This document shows positions 26,458 through 35,600 of a stretch of 64,000 bases of DNA, one piece after another. Position 1 is the first letter of the stretch; each line of letters opens with the position of its first letter. The DNA lies in assembly GCA_003963305.1 (NCBI GenBank), contig RXJR01000022.1, positions 1 through 64,000 of the forward strand, in the 5' to 3' direction. Made by a program: the position numbers and the translations under genes. This stretch comes from Candidatus Melainabacteria bacterium (GTDB lineage Bacteria > Cyanobacteriota > Vampirovibrionia > Obscuribacterales > Obscuribacteraceae). The notes beneath the pieces are model-generated. The model had not been told where the DNA came from. It saw only the letters and a list, made by a program, of their open reading frames with translations, and ran no database searches.

Positions 26458-27921
26458 ATGAGTTCTGTCGCATTGGTCTGGTTTCGACAAGACCTCCGCC
26501 TGACCGACAACCCCGCTCTGGTCGAAGCTCTGGAGAGGGGTTACGCGGTCGTACCTGTCTACATATACGCGCCGTCTGAAGAAGCGAAGTGGCCGCCAGG
26601 AGGTGCCTCGCGCTTCTGGCTTCATCAGTCACTGAAGAGCTTGTCCAGTGACTTGGACAAATTCAACTCGAAACTTGTGTTGCGCAGTGGGCGCTCGAGT
26701 CTCGACGAACTGCGTTCCCTCGTAAAGGAAACCGGAGCTAAGGCGGTGTTCTGGAATCGCCGTTATGAACCGGCTGCCATCGAGCGTGATACCAGGATCA
26801 AAGAAGCCCTGCTTCAAGACAAGATTGAGGTGCGATCGCATAACGCTTCCCTGTTGTTCGAACCATGGACTATATTGAACAAGTCTGACAAACCCTTCCG
26901 TGTCTATACGCCCTTCTGGAGGCACTGCATCTCACTACCAGAGCCACCTGTGCCTCTCGCCCGTCCAGCATCGATACCGTCACCGGCACAATTTCCAGAA
27001 AGCATGAACCTTGAGGATCTACATCTGGAACCTCAGATCAAATGGGCTGAAGGGATCCGGCAAGCCTGGACACCTGGTGAGGTCGGCGCGCAAGCGCAAG
27101 TAGAGAAGCTTCTTTCCGGTGTACTCGAGCAATATGCTGAAGGGCGCAACCGGCCTGATCGGGTCGGCGTTTCCAGACTCTCTCCCTATCTCCATTTTGG
27201 AGAGATCGGACCGCGGCAGATCTGGCACAGTGTTAAAGATGAAGTCAGCACCAAATCTGGTGCACGCAGTAAAGAAGGAGCGCAGGTCTATTTAAAAGAA
27301 GTGATCTGGAGAGAGTTTGCTTATCACCTTCTTTACCATTTTCCTCATACTGAGAGTGTTCCGCTCGACGAAAAGTATAAACAGTTTCCGTATCAGCGTG
27401 ATGGTCTAGCTCTGAAGCGCTGGCAGAAAGGGTTGACTGGTTACCCACTTGTAGATGCCGGCATGCGCGAGTTGTGGACTACGGGTTGGATGCACAATCG
27501 TGTACGCATGGTCGTCGGGTCCTTCTTAGTCAAGGATCTCCTCTTGCCCTGGCAGTCTGGTGCGAAGTGGTTCTGGGACACGCTTGTCGATGCCGACCTG
27601 GCCAGCAACACCATGGGCTGGCAGTGGGTAGCTGGCTGCGGAGCCGACGCCGCGCCGTATTACCGTGTCTTCAACCCTGTATTGCAGGGCAAGAAGTTCG
27701 ATCCTGACGGCGATTATGTACGCAAGTGGGTGCCCGAGCTAGCAGCCCTGGATGGTGACAAAATCCACACACCATGGCTTTTATCCGAAGAAGAACTCAT
27801 GCAAGCGGGTATCGTACTTGGTGATACTTATCCAAGACCGATTGTTGACCACTCGGTAGCAAGACTTCGAGCCCTGGACGCGTTGAAGTCAATTAAAGAG
27901 GATACAATCCTCAAGCGATGA
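26458..27921 (+). CDS. phr: Deoxyribodipyrimidine photolyase
   Basis: A 487-residue class I cryptochrome/photolyase that uses blue light and reduced FAD to split pyrimidine dimers in DNA. The N-terminal antenna domain starts VALVWFRQDLRLTDNPAL. The C-terminal FAD domain carries SRLSPYLHFGEI, WREFAYHLLYHFP, GMRELWTTGWMHNRVRM and the NTMGWQWVAGCGADAAPYYR block with the electron-transfer Trp region. All are in the usual order, and the protein is full length, so a CPD photolyase is most likely. It leads an operon with a VOC protein nine bases and an FAD enzyme further on. It implies a lifestyle with light exposure or at least retention of UV repair. Confidence 0.94.
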   Translation: MSSVALVWFRQDLRLTDNPALVEALERGYAVVPVYIYAPSEEAKWPPGGASRFWLHQSLKSLSSDLDKFNSKLVLRSGRSSLDELRSLVKETGAKAVFWNRRYEPAAIERDTRIKEALLQDKIEVRSHNASLLFEPWTILNKSDKPFRVYTPFWRHCISLPEPPVPLARPASIPSPAQFPESMNLEDLHLEPQIKWAEGIRQAWTPGEVGAQAQVEKLLSGVLEQYAEGRNRPDRVGVSRLSPYLHFGEIGPRQIWHSVKDEVSTKSGARSKEGAQVYLKEVIWREFAYHLLYHFPHTESVPLDEKYKQFPYQRDGLALKRWQKGLTGYPLVDAGMRELWTTGWMHNRVRMVVGSFLVKDLLLPWQSGAKWFWDTLVDADLASNTMGWQWVAGCGADAAPYYRVFNPVLQGKKFDPDGDYVRKWVPELAALDGDKIHTPWLLSEEELMQAGIVLGDTYPRPIVDHSVARLRALDALKSIKEDTILKR

Positions 27922-27930
27922 GGAAAACTT

Positions 27931-28272
27931 ATGACTGACACCGTTTCCAAAACAAAGCCGGCAGCTATAGATCACATTGCTATTCCCGTGACTGATGTTG
28001 ATGCGTCGGTCAAATGGTACACATCGGAATTTGGCTGCACGATTGAATATCAGGATGATACCTGGGCATTTCTGAAGTTCGAAAATATAAAACTGGCGCT
28101 CGTGGTCAAGCATCAGCATCCGCCGCATCTGGCATTTGTCAGCCCAAGGGCTGAGAGCTATGGCGAATTGAAGACACATCGCGATGGAACGCGCTCAGTT
28201 TACATAAAGGATCCGGCTGGTAACGCCGTCGAAATCGTTGCAGAAGACTCCCTTCCCAAATCTGGTGGCTAA
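27931..28272 (+). CDS. VOC-family (glyoxalase/dioxygenase fold) protein
   Basis: A 113-residue single-module protein of the vicinal oxygen chelate fold. It has the two beta-alpha-beta-beta-beta motifs of the family. Likely metal ligands are His in IDHIAIPV, His in PPHLAFV and Glu in GNAVEIVAE, the usual His-His-Glu arrangement. DPAGNAVEI near the end is characteristic. The reaction cannot be told: lyases, isomerases, dioxygenases and resistance proteins share this fold. GAGGAAAAC precedes the ATG, and the gene sits 9 bp after phr and 2 bp before the next gene, so the three are co-transcribed. Confidence 0.82.
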   Translation: MTDTVSKTKPAAIDHIAIPVTDVDASVKWYTSEFGCTIEYQDDTWAFLKFENIKLALVVKHQHPPHLAFVSPRAESYGELKTHRDGTRSVYIKDPAGNAVEIVAEDSLPKSGG

Positions 28273-28274
28273 TC

Positions 28275-29552
28275 TTGGCAGAAAAAAATTCTGAGGTGAT
28301 CATCGTCGGCGGTGGGTTAGCTGGTTTGACCTGCGCCTTGAAGCTGCATGAAGTCGGCGTGCCCTTCGTGTTACTCGAAGCGTCCGATCGAACCGGAGGC
28401 CGTGTGGCCTCTGACCACTATGAGAATTTCATCCTGGATAGAGGTTTTCAGGTCTATTTAACGGCCTATCCTGAAGGTCGAAAAATTCTAGACTATTCCA
28501 AACTGAGTTTTCACGCCTTTTATCCAGGCGCTCTTGTCTATCGGGACGGAAAGTTGCACAAGCTTGCCGATCCCTTCAGGCATCCGATAGACGCAGTTTC
28601 TCACGCATTTTCGCCGATCGGCTCACTGTCCGATAAGGTACAGGTGGGCAAACTGAGACAAGCGCTCGTGGGCACAACGCTCAAGAAGCTCTTTGAGAGA
28701 CCTGAAACCACCACAGAAGAGGCTTTGCGTGACCAGGGCTTTTCTAGTGAAATGATTGACAGCTTCTTTAGACCCTTCCTTGGAGGAATTTTCCTCGATA
28801 GAAGCCTGAAAACATCAAGTCGAATGTTCGAGTTTGTTTTTAAGATGTTCGCAGAAGGAGATACCTCCCTTCCAGCTCGAGGTATGAGCGCGATTGCAGA
28901 CCAGTTGGCCGCTAAGTTGCCCAGAGAGTCAGTGCGCTTGAACTGCCATGCTCGCAGCGTTCAAGACGGTGTTGTCATCCTGGAAAACGGAGATAAGCTG
29001 ACAGCTCCAACAATTGTTGTCGCCACAGAGGGTCCAGAGGCAGCCAGGCTACTTGGTGATCAAATTCAGGTGACGCCCGCCAGGTCGGTCATCTGCGTTT
29101 ATTATGCAGCCCAAACTGCTCCAGTTGATGAACCAATACTCGTCCTCAATGGTGAGGGAAAGGGCTGTGTCAACAACGTCTGCGTGCCAAGCAACGTCTC
29201 TCGCGCTTATGCGCCGGAGGGGCAACACCTGATATCTGTATCGATTCTTGGTGACAGAGAGGGCGTTCAAGACAGCCAACTAGACGAAGAGGTGCGCGCC
29301 GAGTTGAAATCATGGTTTGGCGAGCAGGTCCGGTCGTGGCGTTTCCTGCGAGCTTACAGAATCAAATATGCCTTACCCGATCAAAGTCCGCCCCAATTGG
29401 CAACCGCCGAAAAACCGGTCAAGCTCAAACCGGGAATTTATGTCTGCGGCGACCATCGAGACAACGCTTCCATAAACGGAGCCCTGGTCTCAGGGCGCAG
29501 GACAGCCGAGTCAATCTTGCACGATCTCAAGCAAATCGACAAAACTGCGTGA
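28275..29552 (+). CDS. FAD-dependent amine oxidase/phytoene desaturase-like oxidoreductase
   Basis: A 425-residue flavoprotein. The dinucleotide motif VIIVGGGLAGLTCALKL with EASDRTGGRV after it defines the amine oxidase/protoporphyrinogen oxidase/carotenoid desaturase superfamily. The C-terminal FAD contact is GIYVCGDHRDNASINGALVSGR. ILDRGFQVYLTAYPEG near residue 55 is typical of a group of uncharacterised bacterial members that often lie near photolyases. The substrate is unknown. The start codon is TTG at 28275, two bases after the VOC stop, so translation is probably coupled. There is no signal peptide. Confidence 0.82.
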   Translation: MAEKNSEVIIVGGGLAGLTCALKLHEVGVPFVLLEASDRTGGRVASDHYENFILDRGFQVYLTAYPEGRKILDYSKLSFHAFYPGALVYRDGKLHKLADPFRHPIDAVSHAFSPIGSLSDKVQVGKLRQALVGTTLKKLFERPETTTEEALRDQGFSSEMIDSFFRPFLGGIFLDRSLKTSSRMFEFVFKMFAEGDTSLPARGMSAIADQLAAKLPRESVRLNCHARSVQDGVVILENGDKLTAPTIVVATEGPEAARLLGDQIQVTPARSVICVYYAAQTAPVDEPILVLNGEGKGCVNNVCVPSNVSRAYAPEGQHLISVSILGDREGVQDSQLDEEVRAELKSWFGEQVRSWRFLRAYRIKYALPDQSPPQLATAEKPVKLKPGIYVCGDHRDNASINGALVSGRRTAESILHDLKQIDKTA

Positions 29553-29689
29553 TCCATTTTGAAATTTGCTTGAACGGGGAATACCCAAGAGAGCAGGGTG
29601 CGCTTGCTATTATGTGTGGAGCAAACTCTGCCATGTTTCTTAAATGCAAAGAGCTTATGAGCAGCTGACTCTCGGTTTAGAGAAGGATT

Positions 29690-31084
29690 GTGAACCCCGA
29701 AGCGCAAAAATCTTTAGAGAAACGCAAAAAGTGCCCGGCGTGCAGTCGTGAATTTACAGGCACTCTGGTCGTTTGTAAGCATGACGGCACGCTGTTGATT
29801 CCGGTCAAAGAAGACTTGATGATCGGCACTACGCTTGCTGATAAATATCGAATTGAGACCGAAATCGGTCGAGGCGGCATGAGTGTCGTCTACAAAGGAC
29901 GTCACGAGATGATGGACCGCATGGTTGCCATCAAAATGCTCCAGGCTCAACTGGTAAACGACCAGACCAGCATCAAGAGATTCAAGCAGGAAGCAAAAGC
30001 GGCCAGCTGTTTGACTCATCCCAATGTGATTACAGTCTATGACTGCGATGTCACACCAGGCGGGCAACCTTACCTGGTTATGGACTATCTGGTGGGCGAA
30101 AGCCTGGCCGATATTATCAAACGCGAAAATCATGTCGAGCAGATGCGCGCTTTGAACATTTTTATTCAGGCGTGCGATGCCCTGGAACACGCCCACCTGA
30201 AAGGCGTATTGCATCGAGATTTGAAGAGCAGCAACATCATGTTGGTCGATTTCGAAGGCAAGACCGACGTCGTCAAAGTCGTGGATTTCGGTATCGCCAA
30301 ATTGATGCCGAACTCTGGTAAACAGTCTCAGAATCTTACTCAAACCGGTGAGATCTTTGGCAGCCCTATCTATATGAGCCCTGAGCAATGCCTTGGGTCG
30401 CATCTCGATGCCCGGTCAGATATCTATTCGATGGGCGCTATGTTGTATGAGTCCTTGATGGGGATGCCGCCACTCATGGGTGATACCATCATCGATACCA
30501 TGCAGATGCATGTTTCTACGATGCCGGCCAGCTTCGCCGATATGCGCCATGATTTGCAGATTCATCCGCAGTTTGAGGCTGTTGTTTTCAAGGCGCTTGA
30601 AAAGAAACCTGAAGACCGCTATGCCTCAATGGAGCAATTCCGCGATGCTCTTGCTCATGTCGCTCGTATTATCGAGATGGACAAGTTCGAGCCGCGCCCC
30701 GTTTCGACTCAGCCGCGCTCAACCAAGCAAAACCTGACTCCACAGCGGAACACAAACGCCGGAGCTTTGCCTAAACCGCAGATTTCATCGATCTCGGCTT
30801 CACAGAAGATTGAATCGTCAAGCCCGAAAACTCCCGTACTCAATACACCTATGGGCTCACTTAATCGCGTCAGTCAGACCGGTATGAAGGCGGCCTACAA
30901 TCCACACAGCAAAGCTAATGATCCGACCAGAATCAATAAGGACAAGCTCGGCGATCTAAAGAATGCTGAAACGAAGGCATCGAAAAGCAAGTTGTTGATA
31001 GGCGCGGGCATAATGCTTGCCGTCACAATTGTTTTGATCATATGCATGGTCTTGTGGATGATGAATCGCCACGTTCCCACTTGA
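29690..31084 (+). CDS. Membrane-anchored Ser/Thr protein kinase with N-terminal zinc ribbon
   Basis: A 464-residue Hanks-type kinase. Residues 8-35 hold CPAC...VCKHDGT, a likely short zinc ribbon. The kinase domain (about 45-315) is complete: the glycine loop GRGGMSVVYKG, VAIKML lysine, catalytic HRDLKSSNIML with Asp177, DFG, and SPIYMSPEQ in the activation segment. A Ser/Pro/Lys-rich juxtamembrane stretch of about 110 residues leads to one C-terminal membrane helix (about 436-458) with only a few residues outside, so it has no extracellular sensor. GTG at 29690 with AGAAGGA before it is the start; TATTAT near 29609 could be its minus-10 box. No phosphatase or target is adjacent. Confidence 0.9.
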   Translation: MNPEAQKSLEKRKKCPACSREFTGTLVVCKHDGTLLIPVKEDLMIGTTLADKYRIETEIGRGGMSVVYKGRHEMMDRMVAIKMLQAQLVNDQTSIKRFKQEAKAASCLTHPNVITVYDCDVTPGGQPYLVMDYLVGESLADIIKRENHVEQMRALNIFIQACDALEHAHLKGVLHRDLKSSNIMLVDFEGKTDVVKVVDFGIAKLMPNSGKQSQNLTQTGEIFGSPIYMSPEQCLGSHLDARSDIYSMGAMLYESLMGMPPLMGDTIIDTMQMHVSTMPASFADMRHDLQIHPQFEAVVFKALEKKPEDRYASMEQFRDALAHVARIIEMDKFEPRPVSTQPRSTKQNLTPQRNTNAGALPKPQISSISASQKIESSSPKTPVLNTPMGSLNRVSQTGMKAAYNPHSKANDPTRINKDKLGDLKNAETKASKSKLLIGAGIMLAVTIVLIICMVLWMMNRHVPT

Positions 31085-31104
31085 TTTTTTCAGCCAATCT
31101 CAAG

Positions 31105-32799
31105 CTACTTGTCGAAGTTTGGATTCTTCAGAATTGGGCGCTTAGTGCTTGTTTTGTCGGGCTTCTGAATTTCTACTTCGCTGATCAGAACAGAGGGGCA
31201 AACGATGCTTGTGATTTCGCGAGAATTTTGCACAGCGTAAGGTTTGACATCATTGCCGGTGGCATCAATATCGCGCAGTATTCGCATTGAAATATTCGAG
31301 AAATTACCACCTCTAACGAGTTGCTCGCTGCCGTCGGCAACTGACACTTTGTAAAGCAGAACGGGTGGATAGAGCGATACACCGGAGCTACCAGACATGA
31401 AGGCTTTGAAGAAGGCCTGCAAATTGGAAAAGTCCAGATCGCTTGCACTGCCGGTAATTCTGCGCACAATGTAGACTTCCTTCAGTCCCTCTTCCTTTCC
31501 CAGTTCAAGGAGCCTGGATTTCAATGCCTCAGGCGAGAGCTTGTGCTCCGAATTGATGAATATGTTGCTTGTGGCACTTCCACCTCTCTTGCCATGACCA
31601 TTGCTGTGAGCGATGGTGCGAGTCGGAATGCGAGACATGCAGATCGTCTTGAGAATGCCCTTTTCAACGAGCGTGACTTTCTGCCCTTTCAGTCCTTCGT
31701 CGTCAACTTCGTAGTAGCCGAAAAGTGGCTTGCCATCGTAACTTTTCAAGCCCGGTTCATCAACCACGTCGATGAACTTCGGCAAAATGCGCTGACCGAG
31801 TTTCTCGCTCATGTCTGTGCCGAGCATTCTGCGCATATCGCTGGCTGAGCGAGCCAGTTTAGGCTCCAGAATTTGATGGAAAAGTTGTGCTCCGGCTTGC
31901 CCCTCGAATAGAACAGGACCGCGGTAATCATCCACTTTCGGCGCGGCAGCCAGTTTCTCCAGCCGATCGCACAGTTCAGCAGCGCGTTTTTTTAACTCAT
32001 CCGGCTTAGGCAGTTCTTTTTCAGAGTAAGCCGGAAACATCTCCTGATCTGAAAAGTTCATGCCATCTGTAGCTTGAGCCTGAGCGCTAATTATGATCAT
32101 GTAGGCTTTCTCGCCGATGCGGTTTTTAAAACCTTCCGAGTTCATAAACCAGTGATTGTCTGCCATCGCGGCCAAACTGGCTTGTGAACTGCGAATCAAA
32201 GGTCTTCCCTTGAAGGATGCTGTCAGTTCTCGAAGGATGCGACTCCATTTATCTTTATCGAGTTCGAGAGTCTCGACCGGTTGAACAACAGTGACTGGAG
32301 TTTCGCGCGAGAACGAGTCTGGACGATCTTCGACGGTGTTCTGCTTCAAGTATGTCTTTTTGCTCTCCAGCCCCTCGATTGCCTGCTTGTAAGCAGAATC
32401 GGTGCGCAGCCATAGCTCACGTCGTAACGCATCATAGTCATTATCAACACTGATTGAAGAAGCTCCTGCCGAATGTCCTGCTCCGAACAGGTCTCCTATT
32501 TCTGAAGAACCTGATGCACTGTCTAGCTTGTAGTCACCGATGCGCACGTCTACTGTCAGCGTGCGTGAGTGCTCACGAGTGTCGTCGCTCAGTGCACCAA
32601 ATGTGGCACCAAGTCCGAGCTGGTCGGTATCGTGCACGGTGTAGCCGATATAGTAGGGCGCCTGGTGACCTTCTAGTTTCAGTCGCGCAATCGACCTGGC
32701 CATCTCGTCTTTCATAGCAGGAAAGGTGATTTCGTTCTGTGTGGCGACTGGTACGACAGCAGCCGATAGAGCCAGCAAACTGCTGATCAAAGTTTTCAT
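31105..32799 (-). CDS. Exported TldD/PmbA-family protein with lost metal site
   Basis: A 564-residue protein homologous throughout to the neighbouring TldD. The signal peptide is LISSLLALSAAVVPVA. Where the neighbour has the HExxxH zinc motif, this protein reads HQILEP (about residues 308-313), so the catalytic Glu and second His are gone. The Cys ligand region near the C-terminus (TCGAESG in the neighbour) is replaced by VQNSREI. It is therefore probably non-catalytic and may act as the partner of the active subunit, as TldE/PmbA does for TldD. The gene begins inside the stop of the upstream tldD (four-base ATGA overlap), so the two are made together. It converges on the kinase 20 bp away. 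Confidence 0.8.
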   Translation of the reverse strand: MKTLISSLLALSAAVVPVATQNEITFPAMKDEMARSIARLKLEGHQAPYYIGYTVHDTDQLGLGATFGALSDDTREHSRTLTVDVRIGDYKLDSASGSSEIGDLFGAGHSAGASSISVDNDYDALRRELWLRTDSAYKQAIEGLESKKTYLKQNTVEDRPDSFSRETPVTVVQPVETLELDKDKWSRILRELTASFKGRPLIRSSQASLAAMADNHWFMNSEGFKNRIGEKAYMIIISAQAQATDGMNFSDQEMFPAYSEKELPKPDELKKRAAELCDRLEKLAAAPKVDDYRGPVLFEGQAGAQLFHQILEPKLARSASDMRRMLGTDMSEKLGQRILPKFIDVVDEPGLKSYDGKPLFGYYEVDDEGLKGQKVTLVEKGILKTICMSRIPTRTIAHSNGHGKRGGSATSNIFINSEHKLSPEALKSRLLELGKEEGLKEVYIVRRITGSASDLDFSNLQAFFKAFMSGSSGVSLYPPVLLYKVSVADGSEQLVRGGNFSNISMRILRDIDATGNDVKPYAVQNSREITSIVCPSVLISEVEIQKPDKTSTKRPILKNPNFDK

Positions 32800-34553
32800 T
32801 TGCTCGACTCCTCTGAAGGCGGCTCAGGTTCGATCGAGCGCTTGCTATCCTTGTCGCGATCTGGAGGAGGCAGCACAGGCGGTTTATCCTGCTCTTTTAT
32901 GTTTCTCTCTACCTCTATGGTCTGAACCAGAAGGCTCGGTGCGATGGCGGAGACCGGTACCCAGCCTGATTCGGCGCCGCAAGTGCCGTTGAAAACATCA
33001 TCGTCATCGGCGGCACCGAGAATGCGCTCTAGCGAAGTCAATGGAGTGCCTACGAGGTCTACACCGCGCAGCAGTTCGTCGGGACGCCCATCGGGATAGA
33101 CACGCCAAACACGCAATGGTTTCAGCTTGAAGACCTGTGGCATGTACGCTTGCGTCATCGTAAATCCACCGGCAATTTCGTCGAAGACCAGCCCATATGG
33201 CTTACCTTGCCGTTTTACTTCTGCTATTAGTTGCTGGCGCAAAGTTTCGTATGGAACACGCTTAGATGATTCGACGATCAGATTTCCCTGCCTGGCTACT
33301 GGCTTGCTGCCTGGAGAACCGCGCCCGTGCCCGTTTGAATTTGGGAATCCTTTGACTGGGGAGCGCTCCATCAGATAGTTGCGGAGAATTCCTTTGTCGA
33401 CGAGCACTACCCTCTGCGCAGGCACACCTTCGTCGTCGTACCGGTAGAACCCGTTCAAAGCCGTGTTCTCCAGCCTTTCTTTAAGTGGATCGTCGATCAC
33501 GCTGATGAATGTCGGCATAACTTCTTTGCCGATCAATTTAGTGAAAGTTCGTCCTTCACCTTCGTCTTTTTGTCGATGCCCCTCGATGCGGTGACCAAAA
33601 ATCTCGTGAAAGTAGACACCGGCAGATTTGGCTTGCAAAATGGCTGGACCAGCATAGGGTTCTGCCGCTTTGGCCACCCTCAGTGCCTCTACAGATGATG
33701 CTACTTTGCGTACCATCGCCTCGAGTTTTTCCTGATCGGGCAGATCGCTACTGGTAGGTGCCTCAACACCGTCATAAAGCCAGACTCGCATACCATCATC
33801 AGCTGTGGCGTCAGCGATTGTATAGATTCGGTATTGAAGGTGGTCGTCTTCAATCGTCGTGCCTTCACTGTTGACCAGATAGCGGCGTGTTTTGATGGCC
33901 GAGAAGCGCACCATCGAACTCTTTATGTTGGGAAAGCTCCTGTAGATTGCCGACAAGTTTCGCAGGCGCTCTTCCCAGACGCGGCGATCGATTTCCATGT
34001 CAATCGGTTTGCCGATGTAGACCGAGGGCTTTTCCTGAGAAAAATCGTCTGAGTTATCTTCTTCGGCGATGCGTACGTCGCGATTCGTGAGTACTTTTTG
34101 GTAGTCAGCCTGCGCGGCTTTATAAGCGGCATCTGTGCGCTCCCACAACGCCGTTCTGAGGGCTGCTTCATCGTCATCGATTGGTATCGGCGTGCGTGCA
34201 CTGAGAAAGTCACTGGAGCGCATCGAGCCGCCTCTAGTTTGATGCGTGTTATCGATTTTGGGAGAGCCAACCCTCACCTCGATATCAAGAACGCGCTTGT
34301 GACTTTCTGGTTTGTCGCTTGTAAGACCGCCGTATTCGGCAGAAATTTCGATCGAACGGGTGTCGTAAAGCCGATAAGCAAGGAAATACAAGTTTGCTTC
34401 AGCTTCGCTGGCTTTCAGTTTGGTAAATGAGCGGGTCAGTTCCTTTTGCATGGCACTGAGCACGACGTCGTCAACTGAGAAAGCCGGGGCGATTGTTGTT
34501 GAAGTGAGCGCGGTTAAAGCAGAAAATATTATGCAGAGGCGCTTAACTGACAT
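32796..34553 (-). CDS. Exported TldD-family metalloprotease (U62)
   Basis: A 585-residue TldD homolog with a signal peptide (LCIIFSALTALTSTTIAPAFS). Known TldD/E proteases are cytoplasmic heterodimers that digest unfolded peptides or mature microcin-like peptides. The active-site motif HEIFGHRIEGH is at about residues 316-326, and the third ligand Cys in NGTCGAESGW is present. SNGHGRG and GFTMTQAYMPQVFKLKPL are other family blocks. The N-terminal 200 residues and a Pro/Glu/Ser tail are extended compared with E. coli TldD. The ATG at 34553 with AAAGGAGA is clearly the start; the frame continues upstream without one. Export of a TldD is the odd feature here. Confidence 0.86.
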   Translation of the reverse strand: MSVKRLCIIFSALTALTSTTIAPAFSVDDVVLSAMQKELTRSFTKLKASEAEANLYFLAYRLYDTRSIEISAEYGGLTSDKPESHKRVLDIEVRVGSPKIDNTHQTRGGSMRSSDFLSARTPIPIDDDEAALRTALWERTDAAYKAAQADYQKVLTNRDVRIAEEDNSDDFSQEKPSVYIGKPIDMEIDRRVWEERLRNLSAIYRSFPNIKSSMVRFSAIKTRRYLVNSEGTTIEDDHLQYRIYTIADATADDGMRVWLYDGVEAPTSSDLPDQEKLEAMVRKVASSVEALRVAKAAEPYAGPAILQAKSAGVYFHEIFGHRIEGHRQKDEGEGRTFTKLIGKEVMPTFISVIDDPLKERLENTALNGFYRYDDEGVPAQRVVLVDKGILRNYLMERSPVKGFPNSNGHGRGSPGSKPVARQGNLIVESSKRVPYETLRQQLIAEVKRQGKPYGLVFDEIAGGFTMTQAYMPQVFKLKPLRVWRVYPDGRPDELLRGVDLVGTPLTSLERILGAADDDDVFNGTCGAESGWVPVSAIAPSLLVQTIEVERNIKEQDKPPVLPPPDRDKDSKRSIEPEPPSEESSK

Positions 34554-34671
34554 CCGGTTCTCCTTTCGGCTCAAGCATTCATTCAACCATGCCGGCTCAC
34601 CAAAGCGCCATCCCGATGGCCCGAAATCTTTAATTGGACCCCGCTTGGTAAGGGCGGGCAGACAAGCTATC

Positions 34672-35499
34672 ATGACCGTGGGTTTGGTGATTTGTATGAC
34701 TAACGACTCTTACATCGGCGGCTTCATGATTATTACGGCCAGCACCGCGGTGGCCGTATTCGGGCAGCTTCTGGTTCGGCAATATGTCGAAAACCATAAG
34801 CTCAAAGAATGTCATGACGTCAGCGGTCAGTTTCTGGCTGTGATTGGCACTATGTATGCGGTTTTGCTGGGGCTCATCGTTGTAGACGCCATGAGCAAAT
34901 TCCAGGATGCTACCCGCACGGTGGAACAGGAGGCAAATTCACTGGCGGATATCTTCCTCTTGTCCGAGCGTATGCCTCCTCAGCACAGAGACAGAATTCA
35001 AAACTTTTGCATTCAGTATGCCAATCAGGTTGTCGATGAAGAATGGAAAACAATGGACGAAGGCAAGGTATATCTCCCTGCCCGCCGTACTGCAATCGGC
35101 TTGATGAAAGCAGCCATGGACTACGAGCCGGTCAAAGAAAGCGAAAAAGCCGTTTACCCGATTATGGTGCAAGAGGTGTGCCAGCTGTGGGATAACCGGC
35201 GCGCTCGCACCAATATGGCTACCAACGGAATGCCGTGGATTGAATGGGTAGTCTTGATCGTTGGCGGCGTGATCACGCTTGTGTTCACTTATTTCTTTTA
35301 CGTTGAATCGATTACTTTGCAGGTAATGATGACTGCGATGGTAACAGTAATCATCGGTTTGAATCTTTTCCTGGTGCTTCTTTTCGGTTATCCGTTCTCG
35401 GGCGATTTGATAGTCAAACCCGAGGCTTTTAAGCTCGACCAGCTGATTTTCGAAGATAAGATCAGCATGCGAAGCACCGGTCACTTCGCGGATCAGTAG
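34672..35499 (+). CDS. DUF4239 (bestrophin-like) membrane protein
   Basis: A 275-residue protein with two N-terminal helices (GGFMIITASTAVAVFGQLLV and AVIGTMYAVLLGLIVVDAM) and two C-terminal ones (WIEWVVLIVGGVITLVFTYF and MMTAMVTVIIGLNLFLVLLFG), separated by about 110 helical residues. The segment GTMYAVLLGLIVVDAMSKFQDA and the ending LFGYPFSGDL are diagnostic of DUF4239, which resembles bestrophin anion channels in topology. Function is unproven; channel activity is an inference. The frame is open far upstream into the divergent tldD, but ATG 34672 (or 34696) gives the family start. Confidence 0.8.
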   Translation: MTVGLVICMTNDSYIGGFMIITASTAVAVFGQLLVRQYVENHKLKECHDVSGQFLAVIGTMYAVLLGLIVVDAMSKFQDATRTVEQEANSLADIFLLSERMPPQHRDRIQNFCIQYANQVVDEEWKTMDEGKVYLPARRTAIGLMKAAMDYEPVKESEKAVYPIMVQEVCQLWDNRRARTNMATNGMPWIEWVVLIVGGVITLVFTYFFYVESITLQVMMTAMVTVIIGLNLFLVLLFGYPFSGDLIVKPEAFKLDQLIFEDKISMRSTGHFADQ

Positions 35500-35528
35500 T
35501 TGGCGCCATGGTCGCTGACAAATGGAAC

Positions 35529-35545
35529 GCCCGCGTCTCGCGGGC
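35529..35545. terminator. Short GC hairpin between convergent genes
   Basis: A 7-bp perfect stem GCCCGCG/CGCGGGC with 3-nt loop between the convergent DUF4239 and cytochrome genes. There is no T run on either side, so termination is possible but unproven. Confidence 0.35.
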
Positions 35546-35600
35546 ATGATTGACTCCAGCACTCCAAGTGCAAACGCTGCTACCAGTACTGAATATGGTA

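Noticed and set aside
34420-34671. N-terminal extension of the DUF4239 gene
   Set aside because: The extra residues run antisense through the start of tldD, and the family begins at the later ATG.
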